54,385 bases of DNA from positions 1 to 54,385 of the forward strand of contig JAGOZX010000010.1 in NCBI GenBank assembly GCA_018058425.1, in the 5' to 3' direction. The notes beneath the pieces were generated by a model. That model ran no database searches. It was not told the origin of the DNA and saw nothing but the letters and a program-made list of their open reading frames with translations. Shown here one piece after another: positions 43,437-51,142 of this stretch; positions within the stretch are counted from its first letter, which is position 1; the number at the start of each line of letters is the position of its first letter. This DNA comes from Sebaldella sp. GTDB lineage: Bacteria > Fusobacteriota > Fusobacteriia > Fusobacteriales > Leptotrichiaceae. The translations under genes were made by a program, and so were the position numbers.

Positions 43437-43862
43437 TTATACTCTTATTGTGAATTTTGGACATTGTAATATATATTCGATCTCTGTATCTTTGACGTTT
43501 GCTGTTCTTTCTGCAACTTTTTGAACTGACACACCCTCACCACTTGCACTCACTTTATTATCAGTTCGATTGTCAATATATGTAAGAGTTCCCAAACCAC
43601 TTGCATTTATAGCCCTTGCTAAATATATATCATCATCAGAGCCTATAAATGTTTTTATCTTTACCTCTGTTTTTGTAACCCCATTTCTTATTGTTATTAC
43701 ATTATTGTAAATATCTGGGTCACTCATTGTATGTGTATCTTCTGTTCCTGAATATGACAACTCTATTATATTGGTAAAGTCGTGATTTCCCACACTCGGG
43801 AAGTTAGCATTTAAAGTGACTTTTGACATGTCTAGTGCTTTATTTAAAAAATTATGCCCCAT
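43437..43862 (-). CDS. Tail tube protein (major tail tube, XkdM-like)
   Basis: 141 residues, directly after the sheath gene. The beta-rich pattern VTKTEVKIKTFIGSDDDIYL, with FTNIIELSYSGTEDTHTMSD at the start and YILQCPKFTIRV at the end, matches phage core tail tube proteins. It polymerises as hexamers inside the contractile sheath. The stop is 18 bases before the chaperone start. Confidence 0.83.
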   Translation of the reverse strand: MGHNFLNKALDMSKVTLNANFPSVGNHDFTNIIELSYSGTEDTHTMSDPDIYNNVITIRNGVTKTEVKIKTFIGSDDDIYLARAINASGLGTLTYIDNRTDNKVSASGEGVSVQKVAERTANVKDTEIEYILQCPKFTIRV

Positions 43863-43864
43863 TA

Positions 43865-44941
43865 TTAATTACCCCCTGTCGTTATTGGTTCATCGTGCCA
43901 TACTAGTGTTACATTAATTACTTCTATTTCTGTGCTAATTGTAAACTTAACACTTGTATTTCTTAATGTTCTATCTATAAAGTCATCTGTAGTAAGTCCA
44001 GTCGTCGGGCTTGTGTCCTCTATATTTGGTACAGTGATCTTATATAGATAGTTGCCATTATTATCTACAGCTAATATATTTTCTTTACCTTTCCTAATCA
44101 TTACTCTATCCATTGTAGATTCTACTTTAGATATTCCTCTGCTATCCATAAACAAGTTTTTTTCTTGTATAAGTAATCTTTGCAAATTAACTTCTAGATC
44201 ATGCACAATACTGTCTATCTTGATTCTTTGGTCAGCATGTGTCATTCCATCAGCACACCATGACCCATTTGTCACAGCTATATATCCCGCTTTATTAACT
44301 GTTGCGTTTATCCCTTTTTCCAGCAACTTAGATTCTAATGTCACATTATTAGGAATACTTGAGCTAACTCCAACAATACGTCTATCCTTCCATCTTCCAG
44401 CTGGTCCTTGCCAAAATGTATGAGGGGTTATCCCAAATACGTCTAACGGACCGTCTGTTTTATTTTCATACATAAACAGGATTCTATCAGATGATTTTAA
44501 TTTATCAGTCACTGCTGTCTCATCAGGCGCGACCATTACTGCAAATTTTGCCACTCTAGTTAAATATAATGCCAACCATTCCGCCATCTTTTGATCATAA
44601 AAAGGAAACGCTAAACCATAGAACCCAGACTCTTCCATCTCATCGAAAAATGACTCTATTTCTGCCGTTGCTCCCACCGTATTTATGAAACCACCACAGA
44701 ACCAGTAGTCTGGTGCTATTCCATTTCCATCAAAGTCGGTTTGAGATAGTGCAATTTCCATTGATTTATACATCTTACTTAACTTTGTATAATCAGTTGC
44801 CACTTCCTCTAGTGTTGAATACCTTTTAATCGGTTTATCTATCTCATTTGTTAAGTATAAAACCTTAGTAAAATCGCCATAAACAAGCGGTTTACTTGGT
44901 CTTGTTACATTAATTACTACGTCTCTTTGATATTTTGCCAT
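43865..44941 (-). CDS. Contractile tail sheath protein
   Basis: 358 residues, a compact sheath. It starts MAKYQRDVVINVTRPSKPLV. Later blocks include WFCGGFINTVGATAEIESFF, FWQGPAGRWKDRRIVGVSSS and the C-terminal TDDFIDRTLRNTSVKFTIST, with a beta-strand VINVTLVWHDEPI. A sheath makes this a contractile (myovirus or R-type) tail. GGAGG precedes the ATG. It is followed by the tube gene after two bases. Confidence 0.9.
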   Translation of the reverse strand: MAKYQRDVVINVTRPSKPLVYGDFTKVLYLTNEIDKPIKRYSTLEEVATDYTKLSKMYKSMEIALSQTDFDGNGIAPDYWFCGGFINTVGATAEIESFFDEMEESGFYGLAFPFYDQKMAEWLALYLTRVAKFAVMVAPDETAVTDKLKSSDRILFMYENKTDGPLDVFGITPHTFWQGPAGRWKDRRIVGVSSSIPNNVTLESKLLEKGINATVNKAGYIAVTNGSWCADGMTHADQRIKIDSIVHDLEVNLQRLLIQEKNLFMDSRGISKVESTMDRVMIRKGKENILAVDNNGNYLYKITVPNIEDTSPTTGLTTDDFIDRTLRNTSVKFTISTEIEVINVTLVWHDEPITTGGN

Positions 44942-44951
44942 TCAAACCCTC

Positions 44952-45389
44952 CTATATTTCTTTATTTTCATCACCAATTATAATGTTCACATGCTGAATT
45001 GGTGTGTTATCTCTCTCATTTATTACCTTATAGTTCACATTTACATCAAACCCATATCTATATATAAACTCTGAGTTTTCTATTAAACTCCTGTCTTCTA
45101 CATCAATTTGGTAGTCTGATAGTCCAAAACCAGCCCTTATCAAGTCATTTCTATTAATAAAGATAAGCCTTTCAGCCATATTTGATGCCATATCTTCTGC
45201 TTTTATCTGATTATTACTATAAAAGTCTAATTGATACACTATATATACCGACATACTTGAATATTCTTTATTATCGAAGGTCCTTATATTATTAGCTGTT
45301 TGTCGCTCCGCTGGTAAAACTCTAAGCACAGCAAAATTTGGTTCATCTGGCACAGCTGTATTAGTAAAAAGTTTGGTAAAGATGTACAT
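44952..45389 (-). CDS. Tail terminator / neck-type protein, probably 5'-truncated
   Basis: 145 residues from the ATG at 45389. TAVPDEPNFAVLRVLPAERQ, then YSSMSVYIVYQLDFYSNNQ, KAEDMASNMAERLIFINRN and the final YGFDVNVNYKVI follow the LIC_12616/XkdJ-like tail-completion pattern. No ribosome binding site precedes the ATG, and the frame upstream (to 45467) is a hydrophobic read-through of the divergent gene. It lies where the head-to-tail junction genes should start, so a deletion end probably lies here. Confidence 0.72.
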   Translation of the reverse strand: MYIFTKLFTNTAVPDEPNFAVLRVLPAERQTANNIRTFDNKEYSSMSVYIVYQLDFYSNNQIKAEDMASNMAERLIFINRNDLIRAGFGLSDYQIDVEDRSLIENSEFIYRYGFDVNVNYKVINERDNTPIQHVNIIIGDENKEI

Positions 45390-45445
45390 AAGATAATAGT
45401 AAAAAAGTAACAAAAATATAAATAAAATTATAGGAGATGGTGGAA

Positions 45446-45709
45446 ATGAATGAAAGAGAAATAACATTCGAAGATAAGAAAAAAGAGATAACGAAATTTC
45501 TCAAAAAAATAAAAGGGATATACTCAATAACTATTGAAGGAGATCTAATTGATTTTTTTGATAATGAAAGTGAAAGACATACTTATTATTTAGATGATAA
45601 TACAATTTTCTTCAAACTTATGACTAATTACTCTACTTTAGAAACTGCTAAGACTGTCATTAAAGTTATAGAATTTCTAAAACTATTAGGTTTCAAGGAA
45701 GGTGAATAA
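45446..45709 (+). CDS. Small early phage protein, unknown
   Basis: 87 residues from the ATG at 45446, chosen because AGGAG lies 9 bases upstream (an ATG at 45437 overlaps that site). It is acidic and soluble (TFEDKKKEITKFLKKIKGIY). I do not recognise the family. It is the first gene of the rightward early block, divergent from the tail operon. Confidence 0.6.
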   Translation: MNEREITFEDKKKEITKFLKKIKGIYSITIEGDLIDFFDNESERHTYYLDDNTIFFKLMTNYSTLETAKTVIKVIEFLKLLGFKEGE

Positions 45710-45711
45710 TA

Positions 45712-45882
45712 ATGTTAATACTCATATATGTAGTCATTATAATATCGCTGTTATCATTGAATAAACATTGCACTAGTTACTTTAAACATAGAAAACAGGT
45801 TACACGTCGTAAAAGAGAAATGAGACGCTTAAATCAAGAATTTAAGAAGAATTATAATATTAGAATACAAGGAGGGAAATAG
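45712..45882 (+). CDS. Small phage membrane protein (56 residues)
   Basis: ATG at 45712 with AGGAAGGTG upstream. The product begins with a hydrophobic segment (MLILIYVVIIISLLSL) followed by a basic tail with many Lys and Arg (HRKQVTRRKREMRRL). The stop codon overlaps the GTG of the next gene by one base. The function is unknown. Confidence 0.6.
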   Translation: MLILIYVVIIISLLSLNKHCTSYFKHRKQVTRRKREMRRLNQEFKKNYNIRIQGGK

Positions 45883-46223
45883 TGTATAAAAAAACAGATT
45901 TTAAAGTAGGGCAAAAGTTATATACGACAAAGCAAGAGAGGCATCATTTAAAGCCTAAATTAATTGAAAAAGAAATACTAAGTATAGGAATCAAGTATTT
46001 AATGCTTACCAATCAAACAAAAGTTTTAATTTCCGATCTTAGCTTTTTAGATTATAACATCAACAATCGATTTTACACAGAAAAGCAAAAGTGCCTTGAT
46101 ATTATAGAATTATATACTCTTCGTCCAAAGGTACTTGAGAAATTAAGTTGGTCCAAAATTAATAATCTGAGTATTGATAAGATTAGAAAAATAAAAGAGA
46201 TATTGGAGAGTGAGGAAGAATAA
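45882..46223 (+). CDS. Early phage protein, unknown
   Basis: 113 residues from a GTG start overlapping the previous stop; GGAGGG lies 5 bases upstream. FKVGQKLYTTKQERHHLKPK and a C-terminal helix (LSIDKIRKIKEILESEEE) are visible. Lys-rich, no membrane segment, family not recognised. Confidence 0.6.
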   Translation: MYKKTDFKVGQKLYTTKQERHHLKPKLIEKEILSIGIKYLMLTNQTKVLISDLSFLDYNINNRFYTEKQKCLDIIELYTLRPKVLEKLSWSKINNLSIDKIRKIKEILESEEE

Positions 46224-46436
46224 ATGGATAAACTAAAAGAATACCTAATCTCTGAAAAAGCAAAAATTGAATTTAATCGACAAGGCTTCCCACACCCTTA
46301 TGATTCTATAATATATGACGAGGGTAGATTAAACGTTATAGAGGGACTTTTAAAGATAATTGAAGAGACTGACAAGGAGGTACAGAACAATGAAACTAAA
46401 AGACAATGTGAAAATGACAGGGATAGGGATATTTGA
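46224..46436 (+). CDS. Early phage protein, unknown
   Basis: 70 residues, ATG directly after the preceding stop, GAGGAAG upstream. KLKEYLISEKAKIEFNRQGF and RLNVIEGLLKIIEETDKE form helices. The last 15 residues are read from DNA that also encodes the start of the next gene (47-base overlap), so they may be under little constraint. Confidence 0.5.
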   Translation: MDKLKEYLISEKAKIEFNRQGFPHPYDSIIYDEGRLNVIEGLLKIIEETDKEVQNNETKRQCENDRDRDI

Positions 46437-46641
46437 TGGAAAATTAAGTTTGATAATCTCAGAAAGAACTGGTTTCATGTGGTTTGTAGAAATTTTCAAA
46501 GATAAAAAAGGAAGCTATATTAAATTTAATAGTAAGTATATTGATTCTACAGAGAAGAAAAGAGGTAGAAAAATATACATAAAAGATGATCTATGGTGGG
46601 CTGTTAATAGATTTGAAAAATATCTACCTAAATGGTTATGA
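46390..46641 (+). CDS. Early phage protein, unknown
   Basis: 83 residues from the ATG at 46390, which has AAGGAGG 9 bases upstream; the frame extends ten codons earlier without a site. TGFMWFVEIFKDKKGSYIKF and DLWWAVNRFEKYLPKWL are aromatic-rich. I do not recognise the family. Confidence 0.6.
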   Translation: MKLKDNVKMTGIGIFDGKLSLIISERTGFMWFVEIFKDKKGSYIKFNSKYIDSTEKKRGRKIYIKDDLWWAVNRFEKYLPKWL

Positions 46642-46660
46642 GAAGGAGGACGAGAATTAA

Positions 46661-46855
46661 ATGTATAAATTTATTAAAAGACAATTGCTAAAAAGAAAAC
46701 TTAAGAGAATAAGAGCAGATATACATCAAATGTCACTTGATCTTTGGGAGGTCGCCAAATACGATAGTGATAGAGACCTTAGGCGGTTAAGAACAAATAT
46801 TATGTTTCATGAAGCATGGGCTTTGAAGTTAGATTTAGAAATAAGATTTTTATAA
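46661..46855 (+). CDS. Small basic early phage protein
   Basis: 64 residues, GAAGGAGG upstream. Very basic and helical (KRQLLKRKLKRIRADIHQMS). It may bind nucleic acid; nothing more can be said. Confidence 0.55.
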   Translation: MYKFIKRQLLKRKLKRIRADIHQMSLDLWEVAKYDSDRDLRRLRTNIMFHEAWALKLDLEIRFL

Positions 46856-46870
46856 AAGGAGTGAAAAATA

Positions 46871-47089
46871 ATGAATAATATAGAACAAGATGAGTTATTA
46901 ACAGTAAAAGAAGTGTCAAAATTACTAAAATGTGGTCTTCCTCGTGTAAGAGCTTTGACCGATACTGGTATACTTCCACATATAGTTTTAGGTAGTAAAA
47001 AAATAAGAAGGGTATCTTTGAATGAATTTTTGGCAAAGTACGATAATAAAGACTTAAGTGATTTAAACAATATCAAAGAGGTACGATAA
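46871..47089 (+). CDS. Excisionase-like helix-turn-helix protein
   Basis: 72 residues. DELLTVKEVSKLLKCGLPRV, then RALTDTGILPHIVLGSKKIR is the MerR-like/HTH_17 winged helix used by excisionases and related DNA-binding proteins. It is directly upstream of the integrase, with AAAAGGAG before the ATG. It probably directs excision or integrase expression. Confidence 0.82.
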   Translation: MNNIEQDELLTVKEVSKLLKCGLPRVRALTDTGILPHIVLGSKKIRRVSLNEFLAKYDNKDLSDLNNIKEVR

Positions 47090-47091
47090 TA

Positions 47092-48240
47092 ATGGCTGGG
47101 TCTGTAAGAAAAAGAGGGGACACTTGGCAATACAGTTTCGAGACTGGAATGGTCAATGGAAAGCGTCAGAGGAAGCACAAAGGTGGATTTATCACTAAAA
47201 GACAAGCCGAGACGGCTCTTCGAATTGCTATAAATGAGTATGAAAATGGCGGTTTACAAGTAAATGAAAACAATATCACTTTGTCCGATATGCTAGATAT
47301 TTGGTTTAAAGATTATGTATTATTAAATTGTAAGCCAAACACTATCGATAGTTATGCTATTAATATCAAACATATTAAAAAAGCTCTTGGAAACTACAAG
47401 TTAAAAGCACTATCTCCTTTGATAATTCAACAATGGATAAATGATAGTTTTGGGACAGGCAAGGCGCATGGTTCCATTAAACTAATGTTTACTATTTTTA
47501 AAGAGGCTCTAAATTATGCCGTTTTTCCTTGTATGTATCTTAAAGAAAATTATACAAAATATATAAAGTTACCAAAAAATATAAAAAAAGAAAAAATCGA
47601 AACTATAACCGTTGAACAATTTAATAAAATACTAGATATAATACCCGACAAAAAAATGAAATATAAGTCAGCGTTCATGATAGCATTTCACACAGGCATG
47701 AGACTATCAGAAGTATTTGGACTTACTTGGGAAAATGTAGACTTTGAAAATAATAGTATTATGATCACACATAGTATATTATGTAGAAAAGGTAAAATAA
47801 CTTTAGAAAGTCCAAAAAGTAAAGGTTCGTTGAGAACTATACAAATTGGCAATACCTTGTGTGATTATCTTAAAGTTGAAAAAACTCGACAAGAACGTCT
47901 AAAAATAGATTATCAAGAATATTATTATAAGGATTCAAACAATAACGACTTCGTATGTTGCGAAGAAAATGGCGCCCCTGTTAACAGTGGCACAATACAA
48001 TATTGGGTTGAACAAATTGTCAGCAAACATTTAGATATTAACTTTAATTTTCACATGCTCCGTCACACTCACGCTACTATTTTACTTGAAAATGACGCAA
48101 ATATAAAAGATATTTCTGAAAGATTAGGACATAAAAATATTGTAACCACTTTACAAATATATTCGCATGTAACCCCAAAGATGAAAAATAAAACAGTAGA
48201 AATATTTGAAAATATCATAAAATGTGATAAACTAAGATAG
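47092..48240 (+). CDS. Tyrosine recombinase (phage integrase)
   Basis: 382 residues. The N-terminal arm-binding domain (about 1-60, GSVRKRGDTWQYSFETG) is followed by a core-binding domain and the catalytic domain with Arg204 (TGMRLSE), Lys242-244 (ESPKSKGS), His321 and Arg324 (HMLRHTHA), His347 (LGHKN) and Tyr357 (TTLQIYSHV). All catalytic residues are present. It starts two bases after the excisionase-like gene. A terminator and arm-type repeats follow immediately. Confidence 0.96.
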   Translation: MAGSVRKRGDTWQYSFETGMVNGKRQRKHKGGFITKRQAETALRIAINEYENGGLQVNENNITLSDMLDIWFKDYVLLNCKPNTIDSYAINIKHIKKALGNYKLKALSPLIIQQWINDSFGTGKAHGSIKLMFTIFKEALNYAVFPCMYLKENYTKYIKLPKNIKKEKIETITVEQFNKILDIIPDKKMKYKSAFMIAFHTGMRLSEVFGLTWENVDFENNSIMITHSILCRKGKITLESPKSKGSLRTIQIGNTLCDYLKVEKTRQERLKIDYQEYYYKDSNNNDFVCCEENGAPVNSGTIQYWVEQIVSKHLDINFNFHMLRHTHATILLENDANIKDISERLGHKNIVTTLQIYSHVTPKMKNKTVEIFENIIKCDKLR

Positions 48241-48271
48241 GATTAAATTTATCCTGTCTTAATTTTATTTT
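48234..48271 (+). terminator. Integrase terminator
   Basis: AAGATAGGAT pairs with ATCCTGTCTT (one G:T wobble), followed by a T-rich tract. The integrase stop codon is within the stem. Confidence 0.75.
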
Positions 48272-48308
48272 GACGACATTTAAAATAGCGTCGTCAAATG
48301 GTCGTCAA
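48270..48308. repeat. Three copies of GTCGTCAA beside the integrase, probable arm-type sites
   Basis: One inverted (TTGACGAC, 48270-48277) and two direct copies (48290-48297 and 48301-48308) lie just after the integrase. Related GTTGTCA motifs lie at 29998-30005 and 30016-30023 at the other end. Their location suits integrase arm binding sites on the phage side of each junction. Confidence 0.6.
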
Positions 48309-48378
48309 ACTGGAATATTTTATAACACATATATGACGAATAACAATGAATATAACAACTCTCTTTCATATTCTATGA

Positions 48379-48392
48379 TTATAAGTTATAAT
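48379..48392. repeat. Candidate right attachment core (attR)
   Basis: TTATAAGTTATAAT matches 29848-29861 exactly; here the palindrome extends one base further to ATTATAAGTTATAAT. It lies about 70 bases beyond the arm-like repeats and before the ROK gene. Confidence 0.35.
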
Positions 48393-48513
48393 ATATAAAA
48401 TTTATATATATAAATTTTAATTTTTAATATTAAATCTTAGCTTTAGTAAAATTTTTATAATTCAAGTTTTATAAACCCCCATATTTTAAAAAGCTTAAGG
48501 GGAAAGGGGAAAA

Positions 48514-49542
48514 ATGAATAATAAAGAAAGAATTATTAATCTTATCAGGAAACATGAGGTGTTAACAAAGCCACAAATTGCTAAGCTAATGAATTTCAGC
48601 TTACCAACTGTTAATAAGTATGTTAATGAACTAATCTATGAAAAAAGTCTAGAAATTGACACTACCACTAGAAGAAGAACCGAGGGAAAGCCACCTATTT
48701 ATTACAGATTAAATAGAGCTTTTGGAAAACTTCTTGGTGTATTTTTTACTCGAAATAATATTATTTTTTTAGTAACTAATGTTGTGGGTAATATTGAAAA
48801 AAAGACTTTTAAGAGGATTATATCTACTAAAAATCTAACAAAAGAAAAGATCTGTGACATTATCTCTAAATATATGAGAGAAAATAACTTAAAAAAGGAT
48901 ATTAAATTTATTTCTATTGGAATACCAGGAATAATTGGAAAATCTGGTAAAATATTAGAGACAACTCTTACATCAAAATTGAAAGATCAAAAATTAGGTG
49001 AGTATTTAGAAGAAGAGTTAGAAATTCCCATACTAGTGGAAAATGACCTTAATTTAGTGGCTAAAAGCCTACATAATAAAAAAGAATATCAAAATTATGA
49101 TAACCTAATTTATATCCACATCTCAAATGAAAATAAAACTGTTGTTGGAGGAAGTGTTATTATTAACAACAAACTATATACCGGAATGTCCAGCTGTGTT
49201 GGTGAATTTTCATATCTTGCTGTGGATAGCGAGCTAATAAAGTCTGATAAAAAATTAGATTTTGAAACTATGGAAGAGTACTTTTTAGAAAAACTGAATA
49301 AAACTTCAGAAGAAAAAATAGAATTTTTAAGCACATTAATTTTAAGGTTAATCCCAACATTAAATCCAGAAATTTTATTTATTGATTGCAAGCTGATTAC
49401 TTATGAAGAAATTAAGTTAATTAATTCTCGTATCGAAAAACTTATTAGCAAAGCACACCTGCCGTTAATCAAAAAAATAGAGAGTAAAGACCTTGGTCTT
49501 AATGGTACCATAACTCATGCACTAGAATTCTTATATTCTTAA
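48514..49542 (+). CDS. ROK-family (NagC/XylR-type) transcriptional regulator
   Basis: 342 residues. An N-terminal winged helix (LTKPQIAKLMNFSLPTVNKY) is joined to an ROK kinase-like domain: ISIGIPGIIG, LVENDLNLVA (for the usual NDAN) and IHISNENKTVVGGSVIINNK with GEFSYL. The ROK zinc motif CxCGxxGC is absent, which fits a regulator without kinase activity, though it also differs from NagC. AGGGGAAAGGGG precedes the ATG. No sugar genes are adjacent, so its target is unknown; it flanks the phage element. Confidence 0.8.
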   Translation: MNNKERIINLIRKHEVLTKPQIAKLMNFSLPTVNKYVNELIYEKSLEIDTTTRRRTEGKPPIYYRLNRAFGKLLGVFFTRNNIIFLVTNVVGNIEKKTFKRIISTKNLTKEKICDIISKYMRENNLKKDIKFISIGIPGIIGKSGKILETTLTSKLKDQKLGEYLEEELEIPILVENDLNLVAKSLHNKKEYQNYDNLIYIHISNENKTVVGGSVIINNKLYTGMSSCVGEFSYLAVDSELIKSDKKLDFETMEEYFLEKLNKTSEEKIEFLSTLILRLIPTLNPEILFIDCKLITYEEIKLINSRIEKLISKAHLPLIKKIESKDLGLNGTITHALEFLYS

Positions 49543-49730
49543 ATTAATTAATAATAATATTCTTAATGAATAAAATAAAAAAACAGTCTTATTTTTTATA
49601 ATTATTATGAGTATAATATGAGTATTTTCAAATTATTTTTCTATAGAAACATAATTGAAATTGAATACTTTATTATTTTCATTCACTCCTATTTCGTGAT
49701 ATAATTTATCATCAATACATTGGAGGAATC

Positions 49731-50093
49731 ATGAAAAAAATAATTATATGTTTAATACTTACATTATCAATTTTCACTTATTCTAAAGTAATACACCCTT
49801 CTACAACTAGTTTGAAAGAAGGAGAATTTGTTACTTTAAAAGTAACTCCTGACTGTACTCTACTAGAAATAAACAATCAAAAATATAAAGTTAATGGTGA
49901 TATTATTATCTTAGGTCCTGGAACTTATCTTTTTAAGATGAAGGCAGCAAATAGTCCTTATCCTGGTCGAAATACAACAGTCACATTAGAAGCTGGTAAA
50001 ACATATGAAACTTCTATATTTTACTCTGCAAGATCAATTGGACCAGCTAAAATAGCTGATTATGACTTTAATATAATTGAAAGTAAAAATTGA
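49731..50093 (+). CDS. Small secreted protein, possible PEGA-like domain
   Basis: 120 residues with a signal peptide (MKKIIICLILTLSIFTYS). The mature part is beta-rich: LKEGEFVTLKVTPDCTLLEI, ILGPGTYLFKMKAANS and VTLEAGKTYETSIFYS. The pattern resembles PEGA-type domains (charge, pause, G-T-Y). It is probably periplasmic. The gene has its own terminator. Confidence 0.65.
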   Translation: MKKIIICLILTLSIFTYSKVIHPSTTSLKEGEFVTLKVTPDCTLLEINNQKYKVNGDIIILGPGTYLFKMKAANSPYPGRNTTVTLEAGKTYETSIFYSARSIGPAKIADYDFNIIESKN

Positions 50094-50111
50094 TAAATTT
50101 GAAAGTATATT

Positions 50112-50136
50112 TACTCCCTTAACAGGGAGTTTTTTA
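50112..50136 (+). terminator. Terminator of the small secreted-protein gene
   Basis: ACTCCCT and AGGGAGT pair around a 3-base loop and are followed by TTTTTTATT. Confidence 0.85.
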
Positions 50137-50322
50137 TTACTAATAAATATCTTATTCACTTTTACTTCTATTAGTCTATTTTCTTCTATTCTAAAATTTT
50201 CATATGATTTAGTAAAATTTACTGTAAAAAGTCTTCTCTTAATAAGAATATAGTTTCTTGCTTTTCACTCCTTATTATAATTATATTTTAAGTCCTAGCC
50301 ACTTTTGTAAGTCATAATATAA

Positions 50323-50352
50323 TTGACAAAAAAGACCATATATTGATATAAT
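50323..50352 (+). promoter_or_regulatory. Strong promoter of a small basic protein gene
   Basis: Consensus TTGACA and TATAAT with an 18-base spacer, about 48 bases before the start codon. Confidence 0.8.
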
Positions 50353-50399
50353 GTATTCAATAGTACTTAATACTATTGTTTAATTTGAAAGGAATATTT

Positions 50400-50558
50400 A
50401 TGGCTGATAAAAAGCAAAATAGCAATAAGATAGAAAGTAAGATTCCAGGTGTACCAAAAGATAACAAGCATTCTAAAAATTCTAGTTCTTTTTTTGGAAG
50501 TTCTTCTTTATCTAAAGCTAATACAAAACCTAAATCTATACCTAAAAAGAAAGTATAA
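50400..50558 (+). CDS. Small disordered basic protein, unknown
   Basis: 52 residues from the ATG at 50400 (AAAGGA 6 bases upstream; the frame extends eight codons earlier but without a site). Almost only Lys, Ser, Asn and Pro (KKQNSNKIESKIPGVPKDNK, SSSFFGSSSLSKANTKPKSI). Probably unstructured, possibly nucleic-acid binding. A consensus promoter and a strong terminator suggest it is expressed at a high level. The family was not recognised. Confidence 0.6.
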   Translation: MADKKQNSNKIESKIPGVPKDNKHSKNSSSFFGSSSLSKANTKPKSIPKKKV

Positions 50559-50568
50559 CTTTTTCTTT

Positions 50569-50617
50569 GAACACTTAATATAATTTTTTAGAAGATTATA
50601 TCAAGTGTTCTTTTTTT
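50569..50617 (+). terminator. Terminator of the small basic protein gene
   Basis: GAACACTT pairs with AAGTGTTC across an A/T-rich internal stem and loop (ATAAT with ATTAT), followed by seven T residues. Confidence 0.8.
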
Positions 50618-50713
50618 ATTATTAAAATTATTTTGAATAATGAAACTGATGTGTGATATGTTAGAGCAGTTTTATTGGGAGCAGGAATTTATCCTTTTAT
50701 AGAATTGAATAAA

Positions 50714-51082
50714 TTAATATGATATATCAAGTGTACAAGCATGTATGATTACTTTACAACCTGTTCCACCATTATTTTTACATTCTAATAATGAATTATT
50801 AATTGAATTTACTCTAATCATGCCTACAGATGTTCCATAAACTTTCTCATCTTTAGAATATGAAAGAGTACTACACTCATCTTCAAATTTCACAATCACC
50901 TTACAATTCACCCCACCTTTACTTTTACAATACTTCATTGCAATCTTTGTCATTTCTTCATAGCTATCCCCATTCCATGCAGAACCTGGTGTTCATTTTT
51001 CTACATCTAAAACCATTACTCCATACCCAGCATTTGAAATAATTGATAAAAAAATTAGCCCCAATAATAATATTTTTTTCAT
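50714..51082 (-). pseudogene. DUF4189-like secreted protein, interrupted by one in-frame TGA
   Basis: From an ATG at 51082 (GGAGGAGTT upstream) the minus strand reads a signal peptide (MKKILLLGLIFLSIISNA), then VMVLDVEK, TGA (50993-50995), TPGSAWNGDSYEEMTKIAMK, and then the DUF4189 pattern of paired Cys (YCKSKGGVNCKVIVKFEDEC ... LECKNNGGTGCKVIIHACT). All of it is in one frame. A single base change at that stop would restore a 122-residue protein. A short product from the internal ATG at 50953 would lack the signal peptide. Confidence 0.75.
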
Positions 51083-51142
51083 AACTCCTCCTGTATTTAC
51101 ATTCACCTTATTATATCAGATATTACTTTCAATTATGTTAAT

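Larger units (their letters stand above)
29848..48392. mobile_element. Integrated contractile-tail phage element lacking head genes
   Basis: The element spans a left moron/regulator block, a leftward tail-and-lysis operon, a rightward early block, and an excisionase-like gene and tyrosine integrase at the right end. The flanking genes azlD and the ROK regulator are ordinary chromosomal genes. The limits are set by a shared 14-bp sequence and by integrase-arm-like repeats at both ends, so they are approximate. Terminase, portal, protease and capsid genes are all absent. The tail genes look intact apart from the first. It is either a decayed prophage or a tailocin-type locus. Confidence 0.8.
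50094..50399. other. Intergenic region with terminator and promoter
   Basis: About 305 bases between two small genes. It holds the terminator at 50112-50136 and the promoter at 50323-50352. The rest is plain AT-rich sequence. Confidence 0.6.

Noticed and set aside
50993..50995. A selenocysteine or stop-reassignment reading of the TGA
   Set aside because: No other gene in the window reads through TGA, no SECIS-like hairpin is evident, and the family does not use selenocysteine; a point mutation is simpler.
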